Shown here piece after piece: positions 8,757 through 18,828 of a stretch of DNA of 64,000 bases. The DNA is taken from assembly GCF_004001045.1 (NCBI RefSeq), contig NZ_BIMK01000009.1, positions 124,001-188,000 on the forward strand, written 5' to 3'. Positions within the stretch are counted from its first letter, which is position 1; each line of letters opens with the position of its first letter. A program made the position numbers and the translations under genes. The notes under the pieces are model-generated. The model made no database searches, was not told where the DNA came from, and worked only from the letters and a program-made list of their open reading frames with translations. The stretch is from Paenibacillus chibensis (GTDB lineage Bacteria; Bacillota; Bacilli; Paenibacillales; Paenibacillaceae).

Positions 8757-9989
8757 TTATAGCAGCTCATCCTTCGGAACGGCATTCGGCACGCGCCTGT
8801 CTTTGAATTTAAACCAACGGTTCAGCATGAAAAATATCGGTTTGGATTGCTTCGTCATAAGGGGACCGAGAATCGCCAGTATAAGCACATAGATCGCCGA
8901 AAAGGGCTGCAATATATCCATCAGGCCGCCGTCTTTGCCGAGATTGGCCATAATAATGGAAAATTCCCCTCTCGATACAATCGTAAGACCGATATTTGCG
9001 GACGCCTTCGGCGATAAAGACGCCGTTCTTCCCGCAAACATTCCGGCGCTGAAGTTCCCGATTAAAGTCACCACGACTGCAGCGAGCGCCAGCCAGATCG
9101 CGTTACCACCAAGCGATAATGGATCGATCGACAACCCGAAGCTGAAGAAAAATACGGCTCCGAAGAAATCCCGAAAAGGCATGATCAAGTGCTCGATGCG
9201 TTTGGCATGCTCCGTTTCGGCCAGCACCAATCCGACAAGCAGCGCACCGATCGCCTCTGCAACGTGAATCGTTTCCGAGAATCCCGCAATCAGAAATAAC
9301 GAACCGAAAATCACGAGCGCGAACAGCTCATTCGAACGGATCCGCAGCCACTTGTTCAGCAGGGGCACCGCCTTGCGCCCGATAATGATTACGGCCAGCA
9401 TGAATCCAAGAGATACCAGGGCAGACAAGAGGACGCCGCCGAGGGAGCTGGAATCGCTCAGGACGAACCCGGACAGAATCGAAATATAGACAGCGAGGAA
9501 AACATCCTCGAACATAATGATCCCCAGGATCATTTCGGTCTCGGGATTCGCCGTCCGTTTCAAATCCACCAATACTTTAGCCACGATCGCGCTGGAGGAA
9601 ATGGTCGTGATGCCGGCAATGATCAACGATTCCGCGACCGGGAATCCGCTTAGAAAACCGAGCAGCAATCCCAGAGTAAAATTAATGCCGATATAGATCG
9701 AGCCGCCGACCGCAATGCTTCGTCCCGATTTAATCAGCCTGCCTACCGAGAACTCCAGTCCCAGATAAAAGAGTAGGAACAAAACGCCGATTCTCCCCAT
9801 AAAATCAATGAACGGGGCGCTGTCGATGAACCGGAAATCGAAATGCCACAGCTCCATGGCATGAGGCCCGACAGCCATCCCCACCAGAATGTAAAACGGA
9901 ATGACCGAGAAGCGCAGCTTCGCCGATATCAAACCGCCAAGCGCAATCAATCCGAGGGCCAAGCCAATTTCAAATACAAGATGCTCCAT
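8757..9989 (-). CDS. khtU: K+/H+ antiporter membrane subunit KhtU-like (CPA2 family)
   Basis: This 410-residue CPA2 (KefB-type) antiporter has about 12 membrane segments. Family elements include LGLIALGGLISAKLR at the N-terminus, FLLFYLGLEFSVGRL, GITTISSSAIVAKVL and AEAIGALLVGLVLAETEHA. It ends soon after the last helix and lacks a fused RCK domain; the regulatory domain is the separate KhtT protein whose gene ends 4 bases upstream. By homology with B. subtilis KhtTU, it exports K+ (or other monovalent cations) in exchange for protons. A third gene like khtS is not found. Confidence 0.88.
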   Translation of the reverse strand: MEHLVFEIGLALGLIALGGLISAKLRFSVIPFYILVGMAVGPHAMELWHFDFRFIDSAPFIDFMGRIGVLFLLFYLGLEFSVGRLIKSGRSIAVGGSIYIGINFTLGLLLGFLSGFPVAESLIIAGITTISSSAIVAKVLVDLKRTANPETEMILGIIMFEDVFLAVYISILSGFVLSDSSSLGGVLLSALVSLGFMLAVIIIGRKAVPLLNKWLRIRSNELFALVIFGSLFLIAGFSETIHVAEAIGALLVGLVLAETEHAKRIEHLIMPFRDFFGAVFFFSFGLSIDPLSLGGNAIWLALAAVVVTLIGNFSAGMFAGRTASLSPKASANIGLTIVSRGEFSIIMANLGKDGGLMDILQPFSAIYVLILAILGPLMTKQSKPIFFMLNRWFKFKDRRVPNAVPKDELL

Positions 9990-9993
9990 CCTT

Positions 9994-10494
9994 TCACCCG
10001 CTTCCGTTCATTAGAATTTGTTTGAACCGTTTTTGCTGCTCCCGCTCTCCGACCGCAACGACGGTCGCCTCTACGTTCAGCACGGCTTCCGGACCGGGAT
10101 TCACCTGTTTACCCGTTTTTTTATCCATGAGAGCGATGACCGATGCACCCGACGTGTGGCGGATATTCAGTTCACCGATCGACTTTCCGATACAGCCGTA
10201 ATGAGGCTCAATCCGGTACCACTCGATGGTCAGATCATCAAAAGCCATTTCGACGCTTTCGAGCTGCTTCGGTTTATACACCATGCCCCCGACAAGCGCG
10301 GCAAACTGCCTGGCCTCTTGATCCTCCAACGTCACCATGGAAATGCTTTGGTCATAATCCTCATACGAAAAATGATAGAGTTCCCGCCTTCCGTCATCGT
10401 GTATGACAATGACGATGCGATCCCCGCTTGCGGTATCCACCTGATACTTCATCCCGATTCCGGGCAAAACAGACTCACGAATATCCATGAACAT
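9994..10494 (-). CDS. khtT: KhtT-like regulatory subunit with RCK_C domain
   Basis: The 166-residue cytoplasmic protein begins MDIRESVLPGIGMKYQVDT after two extra codons and ends with an RCK_C (TrkA_C) domain around IGKSIGELNIRHTSGASVIA and residues 130-160. It regulates the antiporter encoded immediately downstream; in Bacillus the RCK_C domain binds nucleotides. AGGAGG lies 4 bases before the first ATG (10494) and 10 bases before the second (10488), so either start is possible. The two genes form an operon. Confidence 0.87.
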   Translation of the reverse strand: MFMDIRESVLPGIGMKYQVDTASGDRIVIVIHDDGRRELYHFSYEDYDQSISMVTLEDQEARQFAALVGGMVYKPKQLESVEMAFDDLTIEWYRIEPHYGCIGKSIGELNIRHTSGASVIALMDKKTGKQVNPGPEAVLNVEATVVAVGEREQQKRFKQILMNGSG

Positions 10495-10749
10495 ACAGCC
10501 TCCTGATCGTATTCATTATAGTTTGAGATATTTTTCACATATATTATGGCTTCTACATCCGTCCAAGCCCTTTATGATTTTTTCGAAAAGATGCTTGTTG
10601 TACCTTGTGAAGCAAGATAAGAACTCATTGAAGGATCATTTTGAATCCAGATTTTTGGGTACACGAAATAAAGGTTGATTACAGAGGTTTTTTGACATGG
10701 AAAAACCATCCACCATCAGCTCAAAAAGGAACTTTGTACAGGATGCAGA
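10495..10749. other. Intergenic stretch, no gene seen
   Basis: About 250 AT-rich bases separate khtT from the next minus-strand gene. It should hold the khtTU promoter near 10510-10560 (TATT-rich), but no clear -35/-10 pair, hairpin or ORF with a ribosome site was found. Confidence 0.5.
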
Positions 10750-11103
10750 TTAAGCCACGTAACTTGAGGTGAATTTGATCGGCAAAAGCAAGAGGTATTT
10801 TTTACGGACGAGAATACAAGGCACAAAAGGCAATCGGGGTTTAGGAATGCGCAGCAATAGCAGCTGCGGTATGACAAAAAGCAGCGGAAGCGCGGATGCC
10901 ATCAGCATCAGCCTTTGCATAAAAGAAGGGATTTTGCGTATGAGCGGTTTGCTCTGCGGATCGATGCGGCCATGCACCGTTTCGGTTTCATTGGCATAAG
11001 ACGAGGGAATTTCTTCTTCAAAGGCGACGGGAAAAGATAACATCTGAAGGCATCCAAGGACGATAATCAGCAGCATACGAAGTCTGTTTGTCCGTGTCTT
11101 CAT
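10750..11103 (-). CDS. Small predicted membrane protein, unknown function
   Basis: Not recognised. The 117-residue protein has an N-terminal hydrophobic stretch (LLIIVLGCLQMLSF), a polar loop with SYANETETVHGRIDPQSK, a second hydrophobic stretch (LMLMASALPLLFVIPQLLLL) and a basic tail. The start at 11103 follows GAGGGAGG by 6 bases. It could be a two-helix membrane protein or a secreted precursor. It is alone between khtTU and cysJI, with no shared transcript visible. Confidence 0.55.
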   Translation of the reverse strand: MKTRTNRLRMLLIIVLGCLQMLSFPVAFEEEIPSSYANETETVHGRIDPQSKPLIRKIPSFMQRLMLMASALPLLFVIPQLLLLRIPKPRLPFVPCILVRKKYLLLLPIKFTSSYVA

Positions 11104-11190
11104 CCCATCCCTCCCTCTTGTGAAAAATTCATATATATTCATTTTATCATACAGAACAGGACCATTTCAAACCCGGAGTTGATTTAAAAA

Positions 11191-11221
11191 CAAAAAAACA
11201 ACCCTGAAATCAGGGTTGTTT
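11191..11221 (-). terminator. Intrinsic terminator of the cysJI operon
   Basis: The stem AACAACCCTGA / TCAGGGTTGTT is followed on the minus strand by a T-rich tract. It lies 13 bases past the cysI stop. Confidence 0.9.
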
Positions 11222-11233
11222 GCATGTTCCATA

Positions 11234-12973
11234 TCAGATCACAGCGCTCTGCGCATGGAATTCCTGTCCATCGCGGACTTCCGTCACATAGCCGGCCCGG
11301 ATGACGAAATCTCCGAAATGCTCACCCGGCTCGCGCTCTGCGCCGTATCGGGCAAGGATGGGACGCAGCGATTCCAGAATCTCGGCTTCCCCAACATTCT
11401 CCTTGTACAGCTTATTCAGACGGTCGCCCGCAAATCCGCCGCCCAGATACATATTATACTTGCCCGGTGCCTTTCCGATGAATGCCAGCTCCGCCAGCAT
11501 CGGTCGTGCACAGCCGTTCGGGCACCCAGTCATCCGGATCACAATATCCTCTTCCCGAAGACCTGCTTCTTCCAGGATAGGCTCGATTTTATCGAGAAGC
11601 GTAGGCAGATAGCGCTCCGATTCGGCCATAGCCAAACCGCAGGTTGGAAATGCCACGCAAGCCATGGAATTCCGTCTCAAAGAGGAGTAATGAGCGCCGT
11701 CCGTCAAATGGTATTCTTCGATCATCGCTTCGATTTTTTTCTTTTTCTGCGGACTGATATTGGCAATGATCAGGTTTTGATTCGGTGTCAGGCGAAAATC
11801 TCCCGTATGCACTTTGGCGATTTCGCGAAGTCCTGTCATCAGCTCGTATCCTTCTTCGTCCTTCACGCGTCCGCTTTGAATAAACAAGGTAAAATGCCAT
11901 TTGCCGTTGGCGCCCTTCACCCAGCCGTAGCGGTCTCCGTTATCTTCGAAGCGGAATGGTCTGGCTACTTCCAGCTTCCATCCGAGACGGGAGGTCAGCT
12001 CATCGATAAACCAGCCGATTCCCCGGTCATCGATCGTGTATTTGAACCGGGCATGCTTGCGTACGGCACGATCCCCGTAATCCCGCTGGATCGTGACGGT
12101 TTTTTCGGCAACGTCGATCATCTGCTCCGGTGTGCAGAAGCCGATGACTTTAGACACCTGCGGGTAGGTTTTCGGATCGCCGTGCGTCATGCCCATGCCT
12201 CCACCGACAGACACGTTGAATCCTGCCAAGCGGCCATTTTCAACGATGGCAATGAAACCGAGATCCTGGGAATAGACATCCACGTCGTTCGAAGGAGGAA
12301 CGGCAATGCCGATTTTGAATTTGCGGGGCAAATACACGCGCCCGTAGATCGGCTCCTGCTCTTCATTCTCGTCATCGCTGGATACAACCTTTTCACCGTC
12401 CAGCCAAATTTCGTGATATGCCTTGGTTTTGGGATCCAGGTGATCGCTGACCCTGCAGGCCCAGTCGTATACTTCGGCATGAATATCCGATTGATGCGGG
12501 TTCGGATTGCACATCACATTGCGGTTTACGTCTCCGCATGCGGCCAACGTGGTCAGCAGCGCATCATTCACTTCGCGTATCGTATTTTTGAGATTCCATT
12601 TGAGAACGCCGTGGAGCTGGAAGGACTGCCTTGTGGTCAAACGGATCGTGCCACTCCCATATTTGAACGCAATGCGATCCATCATCAGCCACTGGTCCGG
12701 CGTCACGACGCCGCCTGATGCGCGCACCCGAAGCATGAACTGGTACGCGGGCTCCAGCTTTTGCTTTTGCCGTTCATTGCGCAGATCCCGGTCATCCTGC
12801 ATATAGCTGCCGTGATGCTTCATCAGTCGGTTGTCATCCTCCGGGATCGAACCGGTGATCGGGTCCTTCAGCGTTTCCTCTAAGCTTCCCCGCAAATAAT
12901 TGCTGCGGATTTTGATTTCTTCCACGTCGCTGTGAGGGGCGCTGTTCTTGGACAATAGATTATTCTCAGACAT
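11234..12973 (-). CDS. cysI: Assimilatory sulfite reductase hemoprotein beta subunit
   Basis: This 579-residue protein reduces sulfite to sulfide with siroheme and a [4Fe-4S] cluster in cysteine synthesis. The four cluster cysteines lie in [11 protein letters not shown] and [10 protein letters not shown]. The siroheme/substrate-binding segments [17 protein letters not shown] and [13 protein letters not shown] are intact, and length matches the family. An AGGAGAG ribosome site precedes the ATG. It follows cysJ by 44 bases in the same operon and ends at the terminator at 11191-11221. Confidence 0.96.
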   Translation of the reverse strand: MSENNLLSKNSAPHSDVEEIKIRSNYLRGSLEETLKDPITGSIPEDDNRLMKHHGSYMQDDRDLRNERQKQKLEPAYQFMLRVRASGGVVTPDQWLMMDRIAFKYGSGTIRLTTRQSFQLHGVLKWNLKNTIREVNDALLTTLAACGDVNRNVMCNPNPHQSDIHAEVYDWACRVSDHLDPKTKAYHEIWLDGEKVVSSDDENEEQEPIYGRVYLPRKFKIGIAVPPSNDVDVYSQDLGFIAIVENGRLAGFNVSVGGGMGMTHGDPKTYPQVSKVIGFCTPEQMIDVAEKTVTIQRDYGDRAVRKHARFKYTIDDRGIGWFIDELTSRLGWKLEVARPFRFEDNGDRYGWVKGANGKWHFTLFIQSGRVKDEEGYELMTGLREIAKVHTGDFRLTPNQNLIIANISPQKKKKIEAMIEEYHLTDGAHYSSLRRNSMACVAFPTCGLAMAESERYLPTLLDKIEPILEEAGLREEDIVIRMTGCPNGCARPMLAELAFIGKAPGKYNMYLGGGFAGDRLNKLYKENVGEAEILESLRPILARYGAEREPGEHFGDFVIRAGYVTEVRDGQEFHAQSAVI

Positions 12974-13017
12974 CTGTAACTCTCTCCTCTCGCTATTCCA
13001 CCAAGGATTCGGCAGGA

Positions 13018-14847
13018 TTAATAGACATCGCGCTGATAACGCTTCTCCTGCTGCATCTGGAGCAAATACTCCGCTGCCGCTTCCGGGCTCAAGCCGCCTT
13101 CCCGCTCAAGTATGATCGCCAACGTCGCGTGCACGTCATGCGCCATTTTCTTTTCGTCGCCGCATACATAGACGCAGGCTCCTTCCTGCAGCCATTCATA
13201 CAGCTCGCGGCTCTTCTCCAGCATCCGGTGCTGCACATAGACCTTGTGATCCATGTCTCTGGAAAAAGCGACGTCCATGCGGGTAAGCAAGCCGTCTTTC
13301 AGCCAACGCTGCCATTCGGTCTGGTACAGAAAATCGGTAGAGAAATGCTGATCACCGTAGAAAAGCCAGTTCTTGCCTTCCGCTCCGGTCTCTTCCCGTT
13401 CGCCGAGGAAAGCTCTGAACGGCGCAACGCCGGTGCCGGGGCCGATCATAATGACAGGAGTATCCGGGTTCACAGGCAGCTTGAAGTTCGGATTATGCTG
13501 TATGTACACCGGCAATGAACCGCCCGATGCCAGCCTTTCCGCAAGCTGAACGGAGCACACGCCATAGCGGTCGCGTCCATGGGCTTCGTACCGAACCGTA
13601 CGAACCGTCACATGGACCTCGTCCGGATAAGCCTTCGAGCTGCTGGCAATGGAGTACAGCCTGGCGGGAAGCTTGCGTAGTATGCCTGTGAAACTTGGGG
13701 CAGGAATGCCCTTAAGCCGATAATCCTGCACAAGATCGAGCAGATCTCTTTCCACCATATAAGCCTTAAGCTCCTGCTCTCTACCCGGTCCGACCAGCTC
13801 TTTAAGCGGTTCGCTGCCGGACAGCTTTGCGGCCTGAACGAGCAGCGGCTTGGTCAGCACGGAGATTTCATAATGACGAAGCAGCGCCTCTCTCAGCGCG
13901 AGCTGGTCACCTTGCTTGTTGATCGTGATGGTCTCCTCCGGATTCCAATCCATGGCAGCCATCAGCTGATCGACAAGCTCCGGGTGATTTTCCGGACAAA
14001 TGCCCAGACTGTCCCCCGGTTCATACTGAAGTCCGGAGCCCTCCAGCGATATTTCAACATGTCGGGTTTCACGGTCGGAGCCGCGTCCGTTCAAATTCAA
14101 GTTTTCCAATATTTCAGCTTGGAATGGATGCGTGCGCGAATATTCGGTCTCACCTGCAGCGATTTGCGCTGCATCTACTGTCTGCGCACTTGAAGCAGCT
14201 GCTCCGTTACCTTCGCTCAACGCTTTCAATACCGCATTCATCCAGTCTGCAGCCGGTTCATCAAAATCCACGTCGCAATCTACGCGTTCAGCCAGTCTTT
14301 TGCCCCCGAGCTCCTCCAGGCGTTTATCAAAATCCTTGCCTGTCTGGCAGTAGAATTCATAGGAAGTGTCCCCGAGCGCAAGCACGGAGTAAGCTAGCCC
14401 TTCCAGCTGCGGAGCTCGTTTGCCGTGCAGGAATTCATAGAAGGAAATCGCGTTGTCGGGCGGCTCCCCTTCGCCATGCGTACTGACGAGAATCAACAGA
14501 TTCTGAACCTTCTTCAGGCTGTTCGGCTTAAAATCGCTCATGGAGGACACCGTCACCTGTGCCCCTTGCTCGCTCAGCCTTTTGGATAACTTCTGCGCGA
14601 GTCCGCTGCAGTTCCCGGTCTGGGAACCGAAGAGGATCGTAACTTCCTTCGGCGCCGAGGACTCTGCTGTCGTATTGCCCTGATGTACTTGAGTACTTTC
14701 CGGGCTTGAAACACCGGCCTGGCTTTGCAGCGCGGTCAAATACCCGCTGAGCCAGCTGGCCTGCGCTCCCGTCAATGTCGGCAGCAGGCGGTTCAGCAAT
14801 TCTGCCTGCTCTTGATTAAAAGGACTGTTTGTTACTTGAAGCTCCAA
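13018..14847 (-). CDS. cysJ: Assimilatory sulfite reductase flavoprotein alpha subunit
   Basis: This protein transfers electrons from NADPH through FAD and FMN to CysI. The order is an N-terminal flavodoxin ([15 protein letters not shown], then [12 protein letters not shown]), an FAD-binding domain ([11 protein letters not shown]) and an NADPH domain ([15 protein letters not shown]), ending in the typical KRYQRDVY. The TTG at 14847 is taken as the start because GAGGTGG lies 6 bases upstream and the resulting [14 protein letters not shown] matches other Bacillota CysJ; an ATG 9 codons earlier has no ribosome site. A promoter-like TTGACC-17-TAGATT lies about 70-120 bases upstream. Confidence 0.95.
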   Translation of the reverse strand: MELQVTNSPFNQEQAELLNRLLPTLTGAQASWLSGYLTALQSQAGVSSPESTQVHQGNTTAESSAPKEVTILFGSQTGNCSGLAQKLSKRLSEQGAQVTVSSMSDFKPNSLKKVQNLLILVSTHGEGEPPDNAISFYEFLHGKRAPQLEGLAYSVLALGDTSYEFYCQTGKDFDKRLEELGGKRLAERVDCDVDFDEPAADWMNAVLKALSEGNGAAASSAQTVDAAQIAAGETEYSRTHPFQAEILENLNLNGRGSDRETRHVEISLEGSGLQYEPGDSLGICPENHPELVDQLMAAMDWNPEETITINKQGDQLALREALLRHYEISVLTKPLLVQAAKLSGSEPLKELVGPGREQELKAYMVERDLLDLVQDYRLKGIPAPSFTGILRKLPARLYSIASSSKAYPDEVHVTVRTVRYEAHGRDRYGVCSVQLAERLASGGSLPVYIQHNPNFKLPVNPDTPVIMIGPGTGVAPFRAFLGEREETGAEGKNWLFYGDQHFSTDFLYQTEWQRWLKDGLLTRMDVAFSRDMDHKVYVQHRMLEKSRELYEWLQEGACVYVCGDEKKMAHDVHATLAIILEREGGLSPEAAAEYLLQMQQEKRYQRDVY

Positions 14848-15000
14848 CCCTATCCACCTCACGTCAGCATGCATATTTATGATCTAAATCCGAGTAAAAC
14901 TATCCACTTAATATTATACTTTCTTGAATCTATCACAGCATGCGCATGAGGTCAACGAGGAATTTTCAGCATTTTACCAAATTTTCAGGAGCATGGAATC

Positions 15001-15027
15001 TAAAAAAACCGCGCGGCTGCGCGGTTC
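15001..15027 (-). terminator. Intrinsic terminator upstream of cysJ
   Basis: The GC-rich stem ACCGCGC / GCGCGGT is followed on the minus strand by seven T residues. It lies about 80 bases after the stop of the small ORF at 15106-15294, which supports that ORF being transcribed. Confidence 0.88.
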
Positions 15028-15105
15028 CAGTCTATTTTGTACATTAAAGTGTTATCGGATTAATGCGTTATATTTCCCAGGTGATTGAGTCTGGACGACT
15101 CCGGT

Positions 15106-15294
15106 TCATTCCGGTCCTTGTTCTGACGGGCTTTCCGGCTTGCCGGGATGGAACTGCAGCTTTTCAGGTGCATGCTCGCGCGGGCGCCATTGACGCGGCT
15201 CTGACCGCTCTCTTCTGCTGGAAGTCGTGGCGCTGCGGATGCTGGCGCTTGGCTTAAGGCGATCCGCGCCGGATCGAATCGATTTGTCCCTCAT
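15106..15294 (-). CDS. Small basic protein, unknown (62 aa)
   Basis: Not recognised. The ORF is supported by an AAGGAGGG ribosome site 8 bases before its ATG and by the strong terminator at 15001-15027 downstream. The product (MRDKSIRSGADRLKPSASIR...) is highly basic with many Arg, Ser and Pro, no hydrophobic segment, and is probably disordered. It may be a short unannotated cytoplasmic protein; coding status rests only on the translation and termination signals. Confidence 0.5.
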   Translation of the reverse strand: MRDKSIRSGADRLKPSASIRSATTSSRRERSEPRQWRPREHAPEKLQFHPGKPESPSEQGPE

Positions 15295-15421
15295 CTTCCT
15301 ATCCCTCCTTCTTATTCCACCATGGATTGGAAAAAGCGTATCCCAAGTATACGAGATCCAGGGCGATTGTCATATCCGTCCAATTCACTAATCATCCGCC
15401 CAAAGGATGTCGAATGAACAA

Positions 15422-15452
15422 AAGCAGCCAAAACAATTGTTTTGACTGCTTC
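15422..15452 (-). terminator. Probable terminator after sodC
   Basis: The stem AAGCAGCCAAAACA / TGTTTTGACTGCTT with one mismatch lies 18 bases past the superoxide dismutase stop; a short T-rich tract follows on the minus strand. Confidence 0.7.
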
Positions 15453-15469
15453 CATGCTTCGAACCGTAT

Positions 15470-16009
15470 TTAGCGAATAACCGAGCATGCGATGCGGGCG
15501 CCGGAGTTCCCGGAAGGATCGGTTACATAATCGTCGGCTTTCTCATGAATCATGAGTGATGTGCCTCCCTCCTTCAAGAGGGAATTCGCTGCTCCTTTTT
15601 GCAGGGTCACGGTCTTGCTCTCCAGGTCTGCGTCCACCGTTCCATCGGCTTTCACATGAATGTTCAGCAGATCACCGGCGTGGAATCCCTTCGGATTCTT
15701 GAATCCATGCTCCTTGCCCTGCGGATTGAAGTGGGCTCCTGCGGTCGTGAAATCCGGCGGATCGCATTTGCCGGTCTCGTGAAAGTGAATGCCATGCTCG
15801 CCCGGAGGGAGATTTTTGGCTTCGACGTGAATGAGGACGCTATCTTTCTTTTGCGTCAAGACGGCGGTGCCTACCTGTACCCCTTTGGAATCGATGATGG
15901 TTGTTTTGACCTGCAGCTCCTCTGATTTCGCCCAGGCGGACGAGCTGAATGGTGCAGCCCCGAATGCTAACGTGCTGAGAATGCTCAGGCAGATGGCTTG
16001 TTTTTTCAT
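15470..16009 (-). CDS. sodC: Secreted Cu/Zn superoxide dismutase
   Basis: This 179-residue precursor has a signal peptide (KKQAICLSILSTLAFGAAPF, probable cleavage after AWA). It dismutates superoxide outside the membrane. All seven metal-ligand positions expected from the family are present: His75, His77, His93, His101, His110, Asp113 and His155. The active-site Arg172 and the disulfide cysteines Cys82 and Cys175 are also kept. That is noteworthy because the B. subtilis homologue YojM is reported to lack one copper ligand. No lipobox is seen, so the mature enzyme is likely free or wall-associated. Confidence 0.92.
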   Translation of the reverse strand: MKKQAICLSILSTLAFGAAPFSSSAWAKSEELQVKTTIIDSKGVQVGTAVLTQKKDSVLIHVEAKNLPPGEHGIHFHETGKCDPPDFTTAGAHFNPQGKEHGFKNPKGFHAGDLLNIHVKADGTVDADLESKTVTLQKGAANSLLKEGGTSLMIHEKADDYVTDPSGNSGARIACSVIR

Positions 16010-16123
16010 TATGCTGATTCTTCCTCCTGTAGATGTTTTCGGTTCCTTCTCACAGGGTTGCCCTTTTACCGGAAAAAGATAACATCAGGTTCAGCAAAAA
16101 TGATGGAGCTGCACATCCTTGGG

Positions 16124-17389
16124 CTATGCGTTTAGTTTGGCATTCGTGTCCGGAGCATCCTGCGGAATAATGCGAAACAAAACGATATACAGCACGGCGC
16201 TCAGCAGCGTACATAGCAAGATGATTCCAAACACCTGCACGGGTCCCAGCCAGGAAGACAGCAGCACGGTCATCGGAGCGAGAAAACGCCCCAGGGAATA
16301 CTGCAGATTCGAGGCTCCCATATACTGCCCTCTGGCATCCGCAGGCGCATATTTGCTGACGAAGCTCTCGGTAACCGGGGAACGGGAGATTTCGCCGATG
16401 GTCATAATAATAATGAACAGGAACAGCAGCCATATATGGGTCGTTAAACCGATCAGGAACATCCCCGTTCCAAACAACACCGAGGAAATGATGAACACAT
16501 TCCGGTCGCTCGTATGCTCAAACAGCTTCGTGACCGGCAGCACGCCGACAACGAACAGCAGGCCGTTAATGCCCAGCATCCATCCGAAGACGTCCGTACC
16601 GCTGAGCGTGTAAGTCCAATCGCCAATAGAAAGCAGCGGCTGCGCCGGTACATATTCTTTCACGTACGTCGCCAGATACATATCCAGCTGCATGAAGGCA
16701 ATCGTCACCAGAATTCCGGCTGCGATATAGATCGCAAAAGCTTTGTCTTTGAAAATCACGCCATAGTTCGTAAACTGCTCTTTCAGCAGCAAGGAAATGC
16801 CCCCCCGCTTGCCTTGTTCCCGGGGACGAGGAGGCATTGTTTCCCGGATCTTCCATAGAATCATGAGGAAATACAGCAGCGTGACGACCGTGCAGGCCCA
16901 CAGCAGCTCCGTACGGTGATGAATAAAAAAGATGGAGCCCAGGGCCGGACCAAACACAGCGCCGATATTCCGGCCGGTCACGAACGTGGCGAATACCAGC
17001 CGCCGATCCTTCTCGGCCGTCACGTCCGCTACCATGGCCGAGCTTGCAGGAGAGAAAATCGAGCCCCCAAGCCCGATGCCGATATAAGCCGCATAATCGA
17101 CCCAATGGTTCGTGGACATGGCAAAAATGCCAAACATGAGGGATTGGATCAGGTACCCCGCAAGCATGGGAGGCCGTCTGCCGAAACGGTCGGACAGAAA
17201 ACCTCCGAGCAGGCTGGCGAAAATACCGATCAGCGGCGGAACAGCCATGAGCATACTGGCGACGGACTTGCCGAATATCCCGCTGAAATACAGCGTCATA
17301 AACGGAAAGTACATCCAGAACAGCATGTTGAACAGTGAATCCCCGATCAGCCTGATTTTGAGATTGAGATCCCATTTTAACCAGTACAT
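16124..17389 (-). CDS. Major facilitator superfamily transporter
   Basis: The 421-residue protein has 12 predicted membrane segments and the MFS loop 2-3 motif GGFLSDRFGRRPPM. It resembles DHA1-type drug or metabolite exporters; the substrate is unknown. The long extension of the open frame upstream of MYWLKWDLN is rejected because AGGAGG lies 11 bases before the ATG at 17389. It is a single gene with its own promoter about 100 bases upstream. Confidence 0.87.
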   Translation of the reverse strand: MYWLKWDLNLKIRLIGDSLFNMLFWMYFPFMTLYFSGIFGKSVASMLMAVPPLIGIFASLLGGFLSDRFGRRPPMLAGYLIQSLMFGIFAMSTNHWVDYAAYIGIGLGGSIFSPASSAMVADVTAEKDRRLVFATFVTGRNIGAVFGPALGSIFFIHHRTELLWACTVVTLLYFLMILWKIRETMPPRPREQGKRGGISLLLKEQFTNYGVIFKDKAFAIYIAAGILVTIAFMQLDMYLATYVKEYVPAQPLLSIGDWTYTLSGTDVFGWMLGINGLLFVVGVLPVTKLFEHTSDRNVFIISSVLFGTGMFLIGLTTHIWLLFLFIIIMTIGEISRSPVTESFVSKYAPADARGQYMGASNLQYSLGRFLAPMTVLLSSWLGPVQVFGIILLCTLLSAVLYIVLFRIIPQDAPDTNAKLNA

Positions 17390-17485
17390 AGAATTAGTGT
17401 CCTCCTGTTTTGATGTACATGAGAAGCGTAAATATATGTTGGCCATGTTACAAAGTGAGATGTCGGGAAAAAAGGAAGGAGTTTT

Positions 17486-17513
17486 AATATACCATATATT
17501 CTCAAAATGACAA
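17486..17513 (-). promoter_or_regulatory. Predicted sigma-A promoter of the MFS gene
   Basis: The minus strand reads TTGTCA (17508-17513), a 16-base spacer, then TATATT (17486-17491). A leader of about 90 bases runs to the ATG at 17389. The rest of the 335-base gap (17514-17724) holds no gene, only the 3' flank of the downstream operon; no terminator was recognised there. Confidence 0.55.
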
Positions 17514-17724
17514 GACACATTATAATAGGAAAAAACATCAGAAAAATCCCGGATCCTAGTTGCGATCCAGGCCTGAAGCGTTTCCCCGGCATAGAATTTG
17601 AAATCCGGACATATATCACAGCAGCGATGCTTTCACTTCATTTATACTCAAGACAACGCAAATACAGCCTGCAATACCTGATTCTTCAGGCAGCAGACTG
17701 TACCCGGGACCCTTGAAAACCGGT

Positions 17725-18813
17725 TTAACCGATTTCGGGAATATGGATTTCGACTTCGCGCTTCGTCGCCGAGGACTGCAAAATGCCGTCCAGTATCGCT
17801 TGATTGCGCAGGATTTGCTCTCCAGGAATCGGTGCAGGCCCGCCTTCACGGAGCGCGCGCACGTAGTCCTTGATTTTCTCTTCAAATACGCTGAGCTTAT
17901 GGTCGATTAACGGAATAATGCTTTCGGTGTGATGACCCTGAATGTCATGGAAAAGGGACACGGAGCCAACGTTGCCGTCCCATACGCCGCTCCAAGGACC
18001 TTTACCGGCAGGAAGAACCTTCATGCCCGCATCTGTCCCCAGAAACATCGTTGAGCCAAGCGTATCCATATGCATCGCCCAGGATGTCTTGAAGTTGAGC
18101 ACCAGATCCCCTTCGAAGCGGATGATCGCTACGCCGAAGTCTTCGACGTCGAATTGACCGGCTTCAGGATGATATTTCGGATTCGTACCGAAATAATTGG
18201 ATGTATAGGCCGAAACCGTAAGAGGTTTAGGATATCCGAGCGTATTCAAGGCCAGATCCAGCGAATAGCAGCCGATATCCGCCATTGCCCCCGCTCCCGC
18301 GATGTTTTGCCGGATAAAGGTTCCGCCCGGCATACCACGGCGGCGTCCTCCGCCCGTTTCAACATAATATACCTTGCCCAGCTGCCCTTTCTGAACCAGA
18401 TCCTTGATGAGCCCCATGTTCGGGTCATACCTCGGCTGAAAACCGATATTCAGTATTTTCCCGGTCCGTTTGGCCATTTGGACCATATCGACAGCTTCTT
18501 CCAACGTGACCGACATCGGCTTTTCAACCATGACGTTTTTCCCCGCTTGAAGGGAATCGATCGTCGTTTGATGATGCGCCACGTTAGGCGTACAGATGCT
18601 GACGCCGTCCAGCTCCATTTCGAGCAGTTTGCGGTGATCGTCAAAGCCCTTCGCCTGCGTCAAACCCCAGCGTTCAATAAACTGGTCCGCCCGGCCTGGT
18701 AAAATATCGGCAACCCCGACAATTTCAACATCCTCTATGTTTTTATACGCGCGGACATGCTCCCCGGCAATGCCGCCGCTTCCGATAATGCCTATCCGTA
18801 TCGTCTTTCCCAC
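17725..18813 (-). CDS. Gfo/Idh/MocA-family oxidoreductase
   Basis: The 362-residue protein has an N-terminal Rossmann fold (IRIGIIGSGGIAGEH) that binds NAD(P) and the conserved EKP motif in NVMVEKPMSVTLEEA. The C-terminal half is the Gfo/Idh/MocA alpha/beta domain. Such enzymes oxidise or reduce sugars, inositols or related polyols; the substrate is not predictable. The start is GTG, with AGGAGG 11 bases upstream; that ribosome site overlaps the TAG stop of the AraC-type gene before it, so translation is probably coupled. Confidence 0.9.
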   Translation of the reverse strand: MGKTIRIGIIGSGGIAGEHVRAYKNIEDVEIVGVADILPGRADQFIERWGLTQAKGFDDHRKLLEMELDGVSICTPNVAHHQTTIDSLQAGKNVMVEKPMSVTLEEAVDMVQMAKRTGKILNIGFQPRYDPNMGLIKDLVQKGQLGKVYYVETGGGRRRGMPGGTFIRQNIAGAGAMADIGCYSLDLALNTLGYPKPLTVSAYTSNYFGTNPKYHPEAGQFDVEDFGVAIIRFEGDLVLNFKTSWAMHMDTLGSTMFLGTDAGMKVLPAGKGPWSGVWDGNVGSVSLFHDIQGHHTESIIPLIDHKLSVFEEKIKDYVRALREGGPAPIPGEQILRNQAILDGILQSSATKREVEIHIPEIG

Positions 18814-18828
18814 TTGGTTGCCATCCTC

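Noticed and set aside
11216..12718. 500-codon plus-strand open frame
   Set aside because: It is antisense to cysI, whose cluster and siroheme motifs are intact; long antisense frames arise from codon bias.
17616..17885. 89-codon minus-strand frame
   Set aside because: It overlaps the end of the Gfo/Idh/MocA gene in another frame and lacks a ribosome site.
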